A DNA stretch of 64,000 nt from Histoplasma ohiense (taxonomy: Eukaryota; Ascomycota; Eurotiomycetes; Onygenales; Ajellomycetaceae): positions 1,798,001 through 1,862,000 of the forward strand of contig JAEVHH010000004.1 in assembly GCA_017607445.1 (NCBI GenBank). Direction: 5' to 3'. Within the stretch, counting starts at the first letter, position 1. The number at the start of each line of letters is the position of its first letter. The notes below the pieces were generated by a model. It made no database searches, was not told the origin of the DNA, and worked only from the letters and a program-made list of their open reading frames with translations. The translations under genes and the position numbers were made by a program. Below, one piece after another: positions 33,761 to 46,014 of this stretch.

Positions 33761-34687
33761 TCAACCGCGATCTCTTCTATCTCGATGGTGTCTTCGCTCT
33801 CTCAATTGGGATGGTGAGTTTGATCGCTCGTGCCGTGAAAATTGTTTTTCTCTTTCCGGGGAGTATGATCTATCGCCTCGATGTCTTCGATTATGATAGC
33901 GGTGGTGACGGTGGCGGTGACCATGTTTGTCTTCTTTCGCGGTGTTATCACTTCGGCGCTCCTTTCGTTTGTTTAGACGCTCCAAAGCCTTAGCGACCTC
34001 CTCCCGTTTCTCCTGTATGAGATATTCTTTCATGGGATCTTCGTCATCATGTTCTTCTATAAGTTTCTGTAACTCCTTCTCCTCCTTCAATAAAGGTCTT
34101 TGTTGAATCTTTCGATCTTCTGTATCGGTATCACTATCGCCATGTTTCGTGGCTCGTTTCTGGGCCGCTTCTTCGCCGTTCACTTTTGATCTCTCACCCG
34201 TTTCACCAACGGTCAACGCAGCAACATTATCTTCCAGTCCCTCTTCCTCCTTCCTTTTATACCTTGCATGATCCACCCTTATCATTCTACCCAAAATTGT
34301 CGCCCCGCCCAAGTTATCCACTGCCAAATCCGTGCTTCGCTGGTCTTCATACTTCAAAAAAGCGAACCCTTTGCTCTTGCCCGTCTCTTTGTCGCGCACT
34401 AAGTTAAGATGTACCGGTTCCCCATACTGGGAGAAAATAGTTAATATATCCCCTTCGCTAAGGTCGGAAGGGAGGGACCCAATATAGATGTACGCTGTGT
34501 CGCGGTAGTCGGCATGCCATGAAGCTTCTGGAGGTCTAATAGTTAAACGGGGAAAACGGAGATTCATCAGCTGCGGGAGTTCGAATACTTCGATAGAATA
34601 AGAAATATACAGGGCCACACAAAGGACTTACACGACATTTTCAAGCTCTCGCTTGTTCAGCGCTTGAACCTGGCGGATGGCGTTCAT
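33761..34687 (-). CDS. IST3: U2 snRNP component IST3/Snu17 (RES complex, RBMX2 family)
   Basis: The protein is the RRM subunit of the RES (retention and splicing) complex, with Pml1 and Bud13, in the activated spliceosome. Exons 34687-34632 and 34535-33761 join by a 96-nt GT-AG intron to 276 residues. The diagnostic N-terminal MNAIRQVQALNKRELENVV and SWHADYRDTAYIYIG precede the RRM (about 33-110), with RNP2 YIYIGSL (34-40) and RNP1 KGFAFLKY (74-81). After DHARYKRKEEE the tail becomes charged, and the last 60 residues are rich in Arg, His and Ser-Pro, as in splicing-factor RS-like tails, longer than in yeast Ist3 but usual for filamentous fungi. It is convergent with HSV2 and divergent from the dynein gene. 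Confidence 0.93.
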
Positions 34688-35226
34688 TCCTAGTCCGTTT
34701 GGAATGGGGAGGGGTTCAATTAACCAGCGTGTTAAATAACAGCACTAGCTAGTCTTCTATTTCTCGAGACTGTACCTCTAGGTTTGTAGTAAATAATAAT
34801 CCAATATTTGTGCAAATGGTGCATTTAGTGGCGTGGTAGGTACAAGGTGGAATTTTTTGACTTGCGGAGCTAGCTTTGGAAAAAGGGCGGCGAGCAAAAA
34901 AACGCGTGACATCAAACCAGGGGTATTTACCTAGAACTGTTTGAACTGTCAGCTCAACCAACCTTGAAGACAAACCTGCGATCAGAACAGTTTCTGTGCC
35001 TGTCAACCATTTGAGAAACTGTAATGCAATACTTACGCAAATGGAATATCAACCAGTCTAGCTATTTCATATCTCAGCTTTTCGTTCCACCACCGCCATC
35101 CCGCTTGTTCTTCTCTTTGAATGTTGAAACTGTAATCCATTCGGTTTCGTATTTGTTCAAACAACCGCGAATACTTATCCTCACTATTTCTTCGTGACTG
35201 GGAAGTGTGGGCATGGTACCGTCAGC
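34688..35226. promoter_or_regulatory. Bidirectional IST3/dynein LIC intergenic region
   Basis: This divergent 539-bp spacer should hold both promoters. A minus-strand open stretch at about 35139-34749 has a protein-like composition starting MDYSFNIQREEQAGWRWW, but it needs an unusually placed intron and is listed only as a finding. Confidence 0.4.
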
Positions 35227-37283
35227 ATGGTTGGAATTGGACAAAGGTCATCGATTCTGAGCCAGGGGAGTAGGCCATCGAGTAAAGATGGCGCAAAGAA
35301 TAACATATGGTCCTCTATGCTGGATGGAGTAGCAAGCGGGAAACGATTACCGGAAAAGAATCTACTAGTTTTGGGTTCGTGTTTCCCTGCCCTTTGAATT
35401 GTTTCAGGATATTTATGCGTTATGCCGGCACTTTGGGTCGTTGGATCGCGAAAGCCGTCCAAGAGCATGAAACCTACTTCGTTCCTTTCTGACCCGGGTT
35501 GAACGTTTTAGGCGGTACGCCTGATAGCCAGAGAGAGTTTCTTGAGACGTTATCATCAGACGAGTCAGACCCACGGGTGCACTCTGAGCGACGAAAAGGA
35601 AGAGCGCCTCCCATTGCGAATCAGTTCGCGCTCGGGTATACTTATCAGGATGTGTTGGATGCCGACCAGGAAGGTACGAAATACCAGGTATATCTGTGCA
35701 GTTTGGCATAATATTAGCTAACATCTCTCCATAGATATTCTTGCCCGAGTTTCAATCTATCTACTCTCCGAACCGTCGTCGTCCTTCGCACCACTTCTCA
35801 AGCCGCTCCTCACCCCGAAAACCGTACCGGAGACGCTGATAGTGATATTACTGGACTGGGAAAATCCTTGGACGTGGGTTCGACAGCTACGAGAATGGAT
35901 TCGTCTTCTACGTTCTGTCCTGATCTCTCTTGATGATGAAACTAAAGTAGTAATGGAAGAAGTTATGACTGAATGGCGAGATCATAAAAGAGGCGGCGAT
36001 CCAGCATCTTCAGCGGGCGGGGGAATGACAACCTCTGGTGGACCAGTTACAATCCCTCTAGGTCCAGGAGAATGGGATGAAGGCTTAGGGATTCCTATGT
36101 GTGTCGTTTGTCAAGGCGTATGTAAAATTTTATACTATTTCTCTCCCACTCACTCCGGTGTAGAGGCTGGTACTGACACTTCGGTGATTTGCTAGGCGGA
36201 TAAAATTGAAAAGTTGGAGAAAGAGCATGGCTGGCATGAGGAGGAGTTTGACTTTATTCTACAGTTCATGAGAACGATTCTGCTGAAACGTATGAGTTTT
36301 CCCGAGCTCTGCCGCATGCAACAAGCTGACCATCCTACGGTTTTATAGATGGGGCCTCGCTCATATATACAACACCGTTCCTTGCCAACTCGTTACAGAG
36401 TTTAATTCACTCCTCGCTTGGAATCCATTCGTTACTCAAAAGACAATCTCTGAAGCACAACGTCATAGATAGAGATAAGATAATAATCCCTTCAAACTGG
36501 GATTCATGGGGAAAAATCCGAATAATTAGAGAAGGATTTGATATAGAAGGAGTTGGGACAGGCTGGTCCATTGAGATTCAAGACAAACCTAAACAATTTC
36601 GCGGAGTATCAGAGACTGATGGTGATAATCGAGATGAAGAAACCACCAAGAACAATTCTGGGGAAGCGGATATGGAAGATGGCAGCAGCGCCACTCTCAT
36701 CTATGAACAAACCATCCGAGATCCCAAGCTGAACTTATCCATTGCTCGAAGTACGCAGCCCGGAGGGGACAGGGCGATCGAAGTGGAAACGCGGGATATG
36801 CAATCATTTTTATCCGACCAACTCCAGGTCCTTGAACAGCTCAAAGCTGAAGACGAGCAGCGAGACAAGCAGTTGCGCAAGGGAGGCTCGCTTAAGGATC
36901 AGGACAATAGCATCTCTGTGGACGAGCCATCTCGTGTGAGTGAGCATATTGGACCCGTCCAGTTTAACATGGGAGGCATTCAAGTGGACGCAGATGATAT
37001 GTTGAGAAAGTTGAAGGTAAAATATCCTACAAACAATTCCATTTTATTTTCATTCCTCACATCGATACCAAACCAGTTTGACTAACTCTTCCACCTCCCA
37101 TAACAGGAACGGGAAGCGAATCGAACTCCAGTCCGCAAAGATCCCTTACCACAAACACCCACCACATCCCCCGGAAGCGGGACCGGCGATGACAAGATGC
37201 AAAACCAAGCCCTTGCGAGCTTCTTTGCGGGTCTTGTTAACAAGAAGACGACTGGGAGCCCACGTCCCGGCCCGAGTTATTGA
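35227..37283 (+). CDS. Cytoplasmic dynein light intermediate chain
   Basis: This dynein-1 subunit links the heavy chain to cargo adaptors; in hyphae it supports nuclear distribution and endosome transport. Six exons, 35227-35374, 35512-35673, 35735-36117, 36196-36289, 36349-37016 and 37107-37283, join by GT-AG introns to 543 residues. The N-terminal G-like domain starts NIWSSMLDGVASGKRLPEKNLLVLGGTPDSQREFLETL, where the P-loop position reads GGTPDSQRE and has lost the GK(S/T) residues, as in other fungal chains. Further family blocks are NQFALGYTYQDVLDADQEDILARVSIYLL, PETLIVILLDWENPWTWVRQLREW, and KHGASLIYTTPFLANSLQ. The C-terminal part (about 400-543) is charged and then Pro/Ser/Thr-rich, ending FFAGLVNKKTTGSPRPGPSY, resembling the adaptor-binding helix (FFxxLL-type) region. 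The start ATG at 35227 follows an open but ATG-less leader. Confidence 0.92.
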
Positions 37284-37985
37284 ATTTATCCGGGCCACAC
37301 TTCCTTCATTGGTTTTGAATTTTTTTTTTTTTTCCCTGACGGCTTTTCCTCATTCTACTCCGGATAAACAGCGATGTAACATTACTCTGGCTAGTGCTAG
37401 GCGCATGAAAAGATAGGTCAAATCCTCCTCTCTTTACCTACGTGACATGTTGCCTGTTTGCAACTCGGTCTTTAAACTGAGGCTGGCGGAAATAGTTGTA
37501 TATGCAATAATCACGTTGGCCGCTATCTATTATTTCCTTACATTGTTTGATTCGATAATACCCAACCTTTCGACTTCATACCCATTTCTGATTGCAATTC
37601 TACGCCTTTCTTGACCTGAATATATATCGTATGCCGACACCTGATTACCCTCGTAAAGTATTTAGCTAATTAGGGAAACAATTGCCTCCATGTAATGGAC
37701 TCATTATGACTAAGATTGTTACGAAATAACACAATACCGCTTTCGAAGTAACGTGGAGCCAGAAGAAACATTATGAAAAAGGAATTAGGCGGTGCATAAC
37801 CGGATATATAGCTAAGAATAAGAGGGAGGGATGTATGTATGTACATGTACATGTACAATTAAAATAAGACCGACAGAAAATCCGGAATAGAGGGCATGTA
37901 TTATTCGGTATTGGTGTAGAAGGATATCCCGGAACGCAGCGCGCACACCTGTGGCATATGATTGATATGTATGCACATCGGCAAA
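37284..37985. other. Convergent dynein LIC/DPP V 3' region
   Basis: A 702-bp AT-rich tail-to-tail spacer with no supported gene. It contains TGTATGTATGTACATGTACATGTAC near 37830-37856. Confidence 0.5.
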
Positions 37986-40656
37986 TTAATTATTAGGCCC
38001 AGCATCAATATCCACCACTGGTACAACTGTGTCGCTCAACTTGACAGCTTCGGGGTTACTCGCTTCAATACCAGAGTACTTATTAATCCAGCCAAGAACT
38101 TGTTGGTGCCACACCAGGCTGTTCTCTTGGTTGAGCACCCAATGGTTCTCATCTGGGAAGTTGAGGAAGCGACTAGGGACTCCCCGTTCCTGGAGGATGT
38201 TGAAGAGAGAAATGCCTTCTGCCACAGGGAGACGGTAGTCGAGATCGCTGTGTATGATGAGCATTGGGGTGGAAAATTGTAGGATATTTTCAGGAGCGGA
38301 CGGATCGAAGCGTCCGTAGTTGTCCCGTGCGCCCCAGAAAGTGCCGTTAAACTGGTATTGGTGTGTTAGAAGGGGATAAGATATACGGTAGGACGAGGCA
38401 GCTGATACGAATAATGTGGAGTTTTAGGTATTGATTAGAACGTACCTCATGTTCCATGAACCATAGTTCTTCGGTGGAGATCTTGGCTGCCGCAACGAAG
38501 GTGCCATCATGGGAAACGAGAGCTTTAAACTTGCGACCGAGTGGCTTGCCTTGGATCCAGTTAATCATGAATCCTCCATAGCTTGCTCCGAGGGCAACGC
38601 CATGATCGGTGTCGATATAATCGAAATTCTCATGAACATATTCCCAAGCCTTTACAAGGTCTTCGTATGGGGCTCCGCCTGTAAAGATAATGCATTGTTA
38701 GCGGGAAATATTCTGTTAAAGGGCAAGAGTTGCTATAATGTGGGGTCCAATCCTACCCCAGTCATTCTGAATTCTGTCACAAAGCTCGTCTCCGAATCCT
38801 GTGCTGCCTGTGGGATTGACAGCCACTACAACATAGCCTTGATCGGCGATAACCTTGGGGTTCCATCTCGTACTCCATGAATCTCCCCACGACCCTTGAG
38901 GCCCACCATGGATAAGAAAAGCGAGGGGATATTTCTTATCTGCAGAGAAGCCTTCTGGTTTCACAATCCAGGAATGAATCTTTTACGCATCAGCAAAGTT
39001 CTAACAAGTATAGATACAGAAATACAAACCTTAGTCCAGTTCCCATCGAAGTAGAACTCCTCGATATCTTCGGGGCCTAAGCCTGCCAATTCCGCATCAT
39101 GATCGTTTGCAGAGAATAAAATTTTGGGATTCTCGTCAGGAGAGGCAATGGTGTAGATGGCGTTTGACCAGATTGTAGTTGTAGTGGTGAGAACGGACGG
39201 CGAGTCTTTAAGGAAATGAAAGGCGCTAACAATACCATGGTCTGTGAAATTTTGGGGTACGTAATTTGCGCTTGCATCAGCAGGAAGAGTGAATAGTCTG
39301 CCCCGAGCGCGATCCTCGACAGACAGATATAAGCTCTCTCCATCAGGAGCCCATTTAAGAGCATCAGGAGATCTATCCCAGTTGCTAGCAAGGCTGATAA
39401 TCTTGCTTCCATCCAAGGTGGAAACGTAGACGGTTCTGCGGTCAGCCTCATAGCTGCGTTCCTCCATTTGTAGATATGCGATCTTCTTGCTATCGGGAGA
39501 AAATGCAGGGCTAGATGAAGCACCGACAATGCCATTAACAGCGGCGCCGCTCTTAGGTCCATTTATGGGAAAAGCAACGGAAGAGCCATCGTGGGGGACA
39601 ATGAAGATGTAACTGGTGGTGAGGTTGGCCTTTGGAAGCTCCGGAGCTTTGCTCATGAACGCAACAGTCTTTCCATCAGGGGACAGATCATAGTCTCCCG
39701 CACCGCCAAACGGTGGGCTAGGACATTCAGCATGCTTTACGGGAGACACAAGGTTGTGGAGATCCCCGTCGAAGGTGTACGCATGGCCGTATCCTTTTTT
39801 TAACGTGCCCGAGAAAACAGCATTGAATTCTGGAGTCAGCCAAGTATCCCAATGGCGAGTATAGATGCTGTCATAAATGCGGGCTGAGCTATAACGCTTC
39901 TCCGCCTGCTCTTTGTTGTAAAGTTTGCCATCTCTTGTCGATCTACCAGAGGCTACGAAATTAACGTCGCCTGATTTGGTCCTTACAGCCTTGAAATCTT
40001 GAAGGGGGCCATTGAATGAGGCAACCTTAAGACTATAGCAACTATTAGTAGTTGAACCACGCAGCGCACTTATGTAACTGAAACAACTTACCTTTTTCCA
40101 AAATGTCTAACATCGGAAGCCCATAGGTCAACTCCACCCGGCACATCTGAGCTAGTGCTATTGATATAAAGAACTTGGGAATCCTCTTCCCCTAGCCAAA
40201 AGATCTCCGAAACATTTCTATCATCGGTCAGAAGGCTAATGTCTCCTGTTTTCAAATTAAGTAAATTCCATTCGCTTTTAATTGTATCATGCTTTTCGAA
40301 TGAATACTGGGAGACATGAAAAAAAGCGAGTTCCTGCGAGCTGAGGTCAGAGGATACCAACCAATAAAAAAGGCGTGCCAATTTCGGCAGAAGATGTAGC
40401 TTTAGAAGAAAATTTGGAAAAGAGAACAGTAATGGAAAAGAAGAATGTCAACTCACTCCTGATGGGTTCGGGATCGCTTCGCCTCGTCGAGGAGCAGAGA
40501 TGAATTGCCTATAACCCAAAAATGTGTGAGCATAATACGTTAAAAATGGTTCGGGCAATTCGACCAGAAATATAAAACAGATGCAGCTTACTCGGGAGAC
40601 ATCGCAACAGCCGATGTCACCAGCGCCACGGCGGAGAGCCATGATAAAATAGCCAT
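37986..40656 (-). CDS. dppV: Secreted dipeptidyl-peptidase V (S9C prolyl oligopeptidase family)
   Basis: The enzyme removes N-terminal X-Ala, His-Ser and Ser-Tyr dipeptides from extracellular peptides; fungal DPP V is a major secreted protease and antigen. Seven exons, 40656-40592, 40508-40457, 40333-40092, 40032-39030, 38979-38757, 38678-38446 and 38351-37986, join by GT-AG introns to 727 residues, matching about 720 in Aspergillus. A signal peptide covers about residues 1-18 (hydrophobic, ending SAVA). A beta-propeller N-terminal region contains DYDLSPDGKTVAFMSKAPE and GSSVAFPIN; the hydrolase domain has HGGPQGSWGDSWSTRWNP, the nucleophile GASYGGF (Ser561), the acid in HSDLDYR (about Asp644) and ENHWV (His676). 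Several N-glycosylation sequons are present (NLT, NFT, NGT). Intron 38980-39029 is only 50 nt. Intron 40334-40456 lies in an open frame and could be missed. Confidence 0.95.
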
Positions 40657-42651
40657 GGTGGGCGTGGCTTCGCTCAATCAGGATCTGGATACCCAGGACT
40701 GATCAATCCTAGAAGTAAAGAGCTTTTTCAATTGAAAATATAAAAAAGCCGTCAAATTTTCCAGCGGTAATAGATGCATATATATGATCACGGCCCACGG
40801 ATCGGGGACATAAACGTGAACCTCCGACAGTGCTTGTTGCGTTTAAAGGAAACCGGGAGAGTGACTCCACACCCCAGCGCTTTTCGTACGGCTTTGGGGC
40901 CTTGGACGCAGGAATCCACGAGCATGGGTTCCCCTCTCTAAGGTGGCATTTTCCGTAGAACGATCTCCCCCATGGGGCCAAGATTCCCGAAAGCTGGATG
41001 ATGTTCTGGTGCGGAACCACCAAGGGGAGGCAGCCAGTCGTACACAGGAATATGGTGCAGTTTCCCCATATCCCGTCCGCAACCGCACGCCAAGTGCGAT
41101 TATGCAGGGAGTTGTATCACGCCAGATCTGCGGCATCACGTTGAACCTAGTCTTTATTTTCAGGTTTGGACCAATGGGATATGGCGGTAACCTAGCTCTT
41201 GACCCAACCCACGCAAGTATACGGAATATAAGCAGAAACACAGGAGATATGGTGACATCCACGGATCAATGCGTGAGTCTCTGCCAAATCCTCCTTCCGC
41301 TGCGGTAATCCATAAATATACGAGCAGTCTGTAGCGATGTCGGTTCGATCTCTGGGATCCAAGAGATCTGCTGTTGGGTCAGCGGCCTATCCCCACAAGC
41401 TTGCGCCAAACGTTACAATGGCCAAGCCCGCAACAGCCACCGAGGTATTTTGGTCCGCATATTGAAATCATCCTTCTTTTGGGCCTCTGGGGAAATATCA
41501 GAGCAACAAGTTTAGTCTATTCGTCCAAAAGTTGTTCCCCGCGGGCACCTGGATTTTTGAAAACGTCAGGTACAGTACAAAACATGCGGTCCTGGGTATC
41601 TTTGGCATGCTTTTGGACCGATCCTTGGACGAGAGAGCGAGCAAGTTTTGTCCTGCCTCTTTGATCGACAGAGCAATTCAATAAACCCAGGTTATAGCGT
41701 GGATGGGTTGCAGCTGATAATTATCTCAACAAAGTGCGCAATCAGCAATCATGGGGAAAAGCATGTCACATAAATAACGAAATACTCCTCCCCACGCCGC
41801 TCACTGATTCAAACAGGTTAAGGGGAAAAGCCCAGCTGCAAAACATGTGCGATCCCTGTAAAGTCAATTCCTTTTTGATATTCCGTTTTCATGGCAGTGT
41901 AAACCATTGACTCCTCGTTTCGACCGGTAGTTGAAGCGAACAAGCCTGCTGGAAGGTAGTGGATTGCTTACTACACTTATATATATTGACATTGACATGT
42001 TCATATATTTCGTGGCCACATAGCTGACAAAACCCATCATCCTTGGTACCGGTAGGTTTTTAGGAGGAGGGATGAAAATTAACATCGAAGGTTTCCCCCT
42101 CCCCCTCTATCTAGCCCTGCTAAAATCCAGGAAGCAGTTAGTTAGGTGCGTATCTGACGACTGCGGACTCATTCATCTGTTGCAAGCAGCACCGTGGAAT
42201 GGAAGCTATTTTATCGAATTGTTTGTCGAAGACAAAAAAGCTGACACTGAGGATTTATCGAACATGTTCCATTGTCACCAGAACTGCTGATAGTTGAGGG
42301 GCACGAAATTTATGCCTCGGCAAAGACCTTCTTTTAGCTATCAACATTTGCTCTTATTTCAACATTCGTGCAGTACTCAGTGGGCCATATAAGTCGATTC
42401 GATCCGGATGACGGCTTTTAGTTCATTTATCAAAAGAAAAATGAAATAAATGCAATAAATGCAATATATCGCAATCCAGCCAGAAAAAAAAAAAAAAAAA
42501 AAAAAAAAAGCTGTGAGATGGTTAAAGAAAAACATTCCTCTCCCCTCGGCAAAGCTAGCTCCAGACGAGAATCCATACTCAACAGACCAAGATATACAAC
42601 AGAACAAGCAGAATTAAAATATATGGGTTAGACCAAGAAACAGCAAAAAAC
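40657..42651. promoter_or_regulatory. Bidirectional DPP V/phosphatase intergenic region
   Basis: This divergent spacer is about 2 kb and has no supported gene. Open stretches near 40843-41308 and 41374-41664 lack motifs. A 26-nt poly(A) run is at 42484-42509, just upstream of the phosphatase. DPP V promoters usually answer to protein or nitrogen source; I see no motif that proves it here. Confidence 0.45.
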
Positions 42652-43461
42652 ATGTCCAACCTCCCCTGCCCTCCCTTCTACAGCGTGGATGGTATCGCCA
42701 ACCTCCGTGACTTGGGCGGCTATGCAATTTCGCCCGCCACCTCTGTACGACGCAACTATATCTTCCGTTCAGCCTCTCTATCCCATACCACACCCGAAGG
42801 CGCAAACCTCCTCACGGATAAACTCGGCATAGCCATGATCTATGACTTCCGCTCCATCCCCGAGTGCGAACGCTCCCCCTCATTCGACATACCGGGAACA
42901 ACACGCCTCCACGTCCCCATTTTTAAAGACCAGGACGCAAGCCCTGAAGGCCTTGCGCGCCGCTATAAGAATTATGCCTCCTCGGACGGACCTCGAGGGT
43001 TTGTGCGCGCATACGCGGAGATATTGAGGGCGGGGGCTGCGGGGGGCGCGTTTCGTGCCGTGTTCGAACATATCCGGGACAGGCCTGAAGAACCATTATT
43101 ATTCCATTGTTCAGCCGGAAAGGATAGGACAGGCGTATGCGCCGCGCTGATTTTGCGGATCGCAGGGGTCCAGGATGACGAGGTAATTGGGCGAGAATAT
43201 GAGCTCACGGAGGCTGGGTTATGTGAATTGAGACAACAGTCTATCGATAGGGTGCTAGCTCATCCGACCTTTGATGGCAGCAGAGAGGGCGCCGAGAGGA
43301 TGGTTTCAGCAAAGGCGGCGGCAATCATGGCGACAATGACTTGGGTGGATGAGAAATATGGCGGAGCTGAGGGGTATTTGAGGAACAGCATGGGATTTAG
43401 CGATCGGGATATTGCTGCAATAAAGAAGAATTTGATTATACAGGAGAGGGCGATCCTCTAA
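42652..43461 (+). CDS. Tyrosine/serine protein phosphatase (Y_phosphatase3 family)
   Basis: A single exon of 269 residues with the cysteine-phosphatase loop HCSAGKDRTG (nucleophile Cys153, Arg159) and the family's N-terminal NLRDLGGY and YIFRSASLSHTTPEGANLL blocks. YDFRSIPECE is the conserved segment before the variable region. These mark the prokaryotic-type tyrosine/lipid phosphatase group (related to bacterial PTPs and MptpB) common in filamentous fungi. Lys157 after the Gly in CSAGKDRTG is the position linked to lipid-phosphatase activity in that group, so phosphoinositide substrates are possible. No signal or membrane segment. The start has a clear ATG with no in-frame alternative nearby. 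The physiological substrate is unknown. Confidence 0.9.
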   Translation: MSNLPCPPFYSVDGIANLRDLGGYAISPATSVRRNYIFRSASLSHTTPEGANLLTDKLGIAMIYDFRSIPECERSPSFDIPGTTRLHVPIFKDQDASPEGLARRYKNYASSDGPRGFVRAYAEILRAGAAGGAFRAVFEHIRDRPEEPLLFHCSAGKDRTGVCAALILRIAGVQDDEVIGREYELTEAGLCELRQQSIDRVLAHPTFDGSREGAERMVSAKAAAIMATMTWVDEKYGGAEGYLRNSMGFSDRDIAAIKKNLIIQERAIL

Positions 43462-43689
43462 TACGTATCGGGGTTTCGGTGTGTTTGGATATGTGATCAT
43501 CCAATATTAAATAGAGGATACGATTGCGGAGTGACGTATTAGATAGACAAGGATATAGATAGACGTCTCTTTTTGTATATACAACCAACAGGCAAAGATA
43601 ACAATAACAGAATAATTGGGTGGGGAAATTTCCACGACGTCCAGCGTCGTGGATGTATTCCTCGTCAGCATCCCAATTGAAACCGAGAA

Positions 43690-45568
43690 TCACCAATTCT
43701 CCCATACAAAAGCAGGGAGAACTGTTCTCATAATCTTCCAATGGCCGGCAGCGCTCTGAGAGTGCCACCGTACCAAATTTCCAGCATGGCCTACTGCAAG
43801 GATGTCCTGTTGGTCTTCCTCTGGTTTTGCAAAAGAAGCTGCGTTAATTTCATACTGGGGCAATAGGTACGATTCCCTAGACTTGCTGCCGAGAAAGTCG
43901 GCTTCGGTCGGGTTTCGAAACTCCAATGGGGAATCCGTCTGTTTACAGAAGATAACCATATTGGTAAAATCTCCTTCCCTGGTATCTGCAGGTGGTTCAC
44001 TTTCACGGAAAATGCGGCAACTTGGGAACACAGATTTTATCGTCCGAACGATAAGGCCAGACGATGGGAGAGATAAGTCTCCAGCATAGTTCTGTAAATT
44101 GTTAGAAGATCGCATTAGCGAAGATAAAAAGCAAGATCAGAAAAAAATAACCCGAGATAAACTAACAATAGCAATTACGCCGTCCTCTTTCAGAAGAGCA
44201 CTGAGACCTTTCATAAATTCTACCGTGAACAAGTTAATTGGCTCTACTCCGCCAGTAAAGACATCGTGCACAATAAAGTCGAATCTAGGGGCCGGAGTTG
44301 CTCTTGTCGCTTCATCCACAAACCTGACAGCGTCTTGGATAACCGGTGTAAAATTTTTTGGAATGCTGAAGTAGTCCGCAGCAATATGGTATACTGCGGG
44401 GTCTATCTCGACGACTGTTGTATCTATACCGTGATTTACGAGCGCGGTAGGTGTCGTACCGATTCCGAGTCCGCTGGTTTTGAGATTAGCATAAACCATT
44501 CCGGCATGGAAAAAGTGGTGAATTCATTTACATGACTAGAGAATTCGTCCCAGGGCCTCCCCTCCTTGAACTTCCATCGTCACTTTTGATCAATCGCACC
44601 GCCTCCAACATTGTGAAAATCGAATATATAGGTTCTCTGACTTCCGGGAACTGCGCGTTAGGCAGTTGTGTCCATTCTCCACCTAAAAGACTATGATCAC
44701 ACCTCATCACCCGATAGTGCTCCTTTACATTCTCCAAAACGGATAGATACCCCGTCAATGACTCCTCTCGATGTAGTAAAACGAAATTTTCCCCTTGCAA
44801 GGTTGAGTTTAAAAGTGCCGTGTTGTGTTCGAATGGGAAGTGTACGTTATATCGAGCAGAAAACAGCACTGACGGTAACGCGAGCAATAGCCATTTCGAT
44901 GGGAGCGAAATTGCGTAAAGAGAAGCAGCTATAAGTTGCAGCGGAGCGCGAGCTATCAAGGCATTGTGTCCAATATACCTAGGTAATAAAAACCCAATAA
45001 ACTTCTGGAGAGTACTGAAGAGAATATATGACCCAAAAAAAGGGCCATGATTCCCCAAAGTCTCGCTGTATCGTTTCAAACCGGCATCTTCGAGCAACAT
45101 AGTCACTGAGGCTACCGATAGAAACACCAAAGGGAAATATGTGAGGAGTTCAGTCAGGAACGGGCCATATACGGCACCCAGCTGTTCGCTCCACTGAAAT
45201 AGGAAAAACTGGATAGTCGGAATACCGAGCGCCAGTACCGGTAAGAAGTTCATAACCTTTATGGATAGTCTTTTTCTGATTTGGTCTTTTCCGAACCATC
45301 CACATAGAGCAGCCACCATCATCCCCCTCTGGTGGAAGACTACAGAGGGGACAGATCCATAGACTGGCGAAAGTGTCAATTGGGATATCGGAGAATACGT
45401 AGCCGTGAGCGCCAGTAGCAGAGCAGCAAGGCCAATCAACTTGATGGTCTTTGGAGTGGAGACAAGTTGGTTCTCATTGACTTTTTGGGGTTGTGGGGTT
45501 GGCTTTTGTTCACTTTCCGCTCTTTGAGACGATCTCCCACCCCTGGAAAGCGACTTTTTGGATGGCAT
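43690..45568 (-). CDS. Membrane protein with spermidine/spermine-synthase-like methyltransferase fold
   Basis: Three exons, 45568-44532, 44473-44167 and 44091-43690, join by GT-AG introns to 581 residues. The N-terminal half has a basic Ser-rich start (1-40) and several hydrophobic segments (about 42-60, 78-95, 105-160, 175-245), so it is a multi-pass membrane protein. The C-terminal half is a Rossmann-like domain of the polyamine-synthase type: GLGIGTTPTALVNHGI (347-362), VEIDPAVYHIA (acidic ligand Glu368/Asp370), IQDAVRFVDEA and FDFIVHDVFTGGVEP. The Asp-Asp pair typical of true spermidine synthases at the catalytic site is not evident, and a membrane half is absent from polyamine synthases. 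This is a known fungal family annotated as spermine/spermidine synthase family protein. I do not assign a substrate. It is tail-to-tail with the phosphatase. Confidence 0.85.
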
Positions 45569-46014
45569 AGCAGCAGCGCCGAACCAAATGAATACTGAGA
45601 AATACTTCGGAAACCTTGTTCATCTATGGAAGAACAAGTGTGATAGTGTGATGAAACTGAACAGTAAAACTTGGAGGGGTGGCAGCAGCGAACAGTTCTT
45701 GAGAATGTCTAATTCCCAGTGCGATGTGTTGGAGAAATGGTTGGCGGCTAGCGAATATGGCTAGACCAAGGGCTTAACATGGTTGGATTGGCAATATGCG
45801 CTATAGAGTACTTGAATTCAGAATGAGAATGGAGAATAATCTATCAGAAAAGTATGCTTGAAGTCATTTTTTGACAAGATACTAGATCAAGCTTAGCGTA
45901 AGTCAGTTGGTCCAGGCCTGCCGCAACTAAATAGTTGACCTGTGGTAATCATGAGCTTGTGCTCGCAGTTTTCTCTATAAATTCAAAAACCACGTCTACA
46001 GAAATGAATTTGGG
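45569..46014. promoter_or_regulatory. Bidirectional intergenic region, spermidine-synthase-like/CCDC97-like
   Basis: A 446-bp divergent spacer with no supported gene; it should carry both promoters. Confidence 0.45.

Noticed and set aside
40334..40456. Continuous open frame through this part of the DPP V gene as coding
   Set aside because: Family members go directly from PSG to the E-A-x-F block; the segment has a GTGAGT donor and CTCGCAG acceptor and is treated as an intron.
41339..41370. GGTTCGATCTC motif suggesting a tRNA T-arm
   Set aside because: No matching stem pairing or acceptor stem in the preceding 80 nt.
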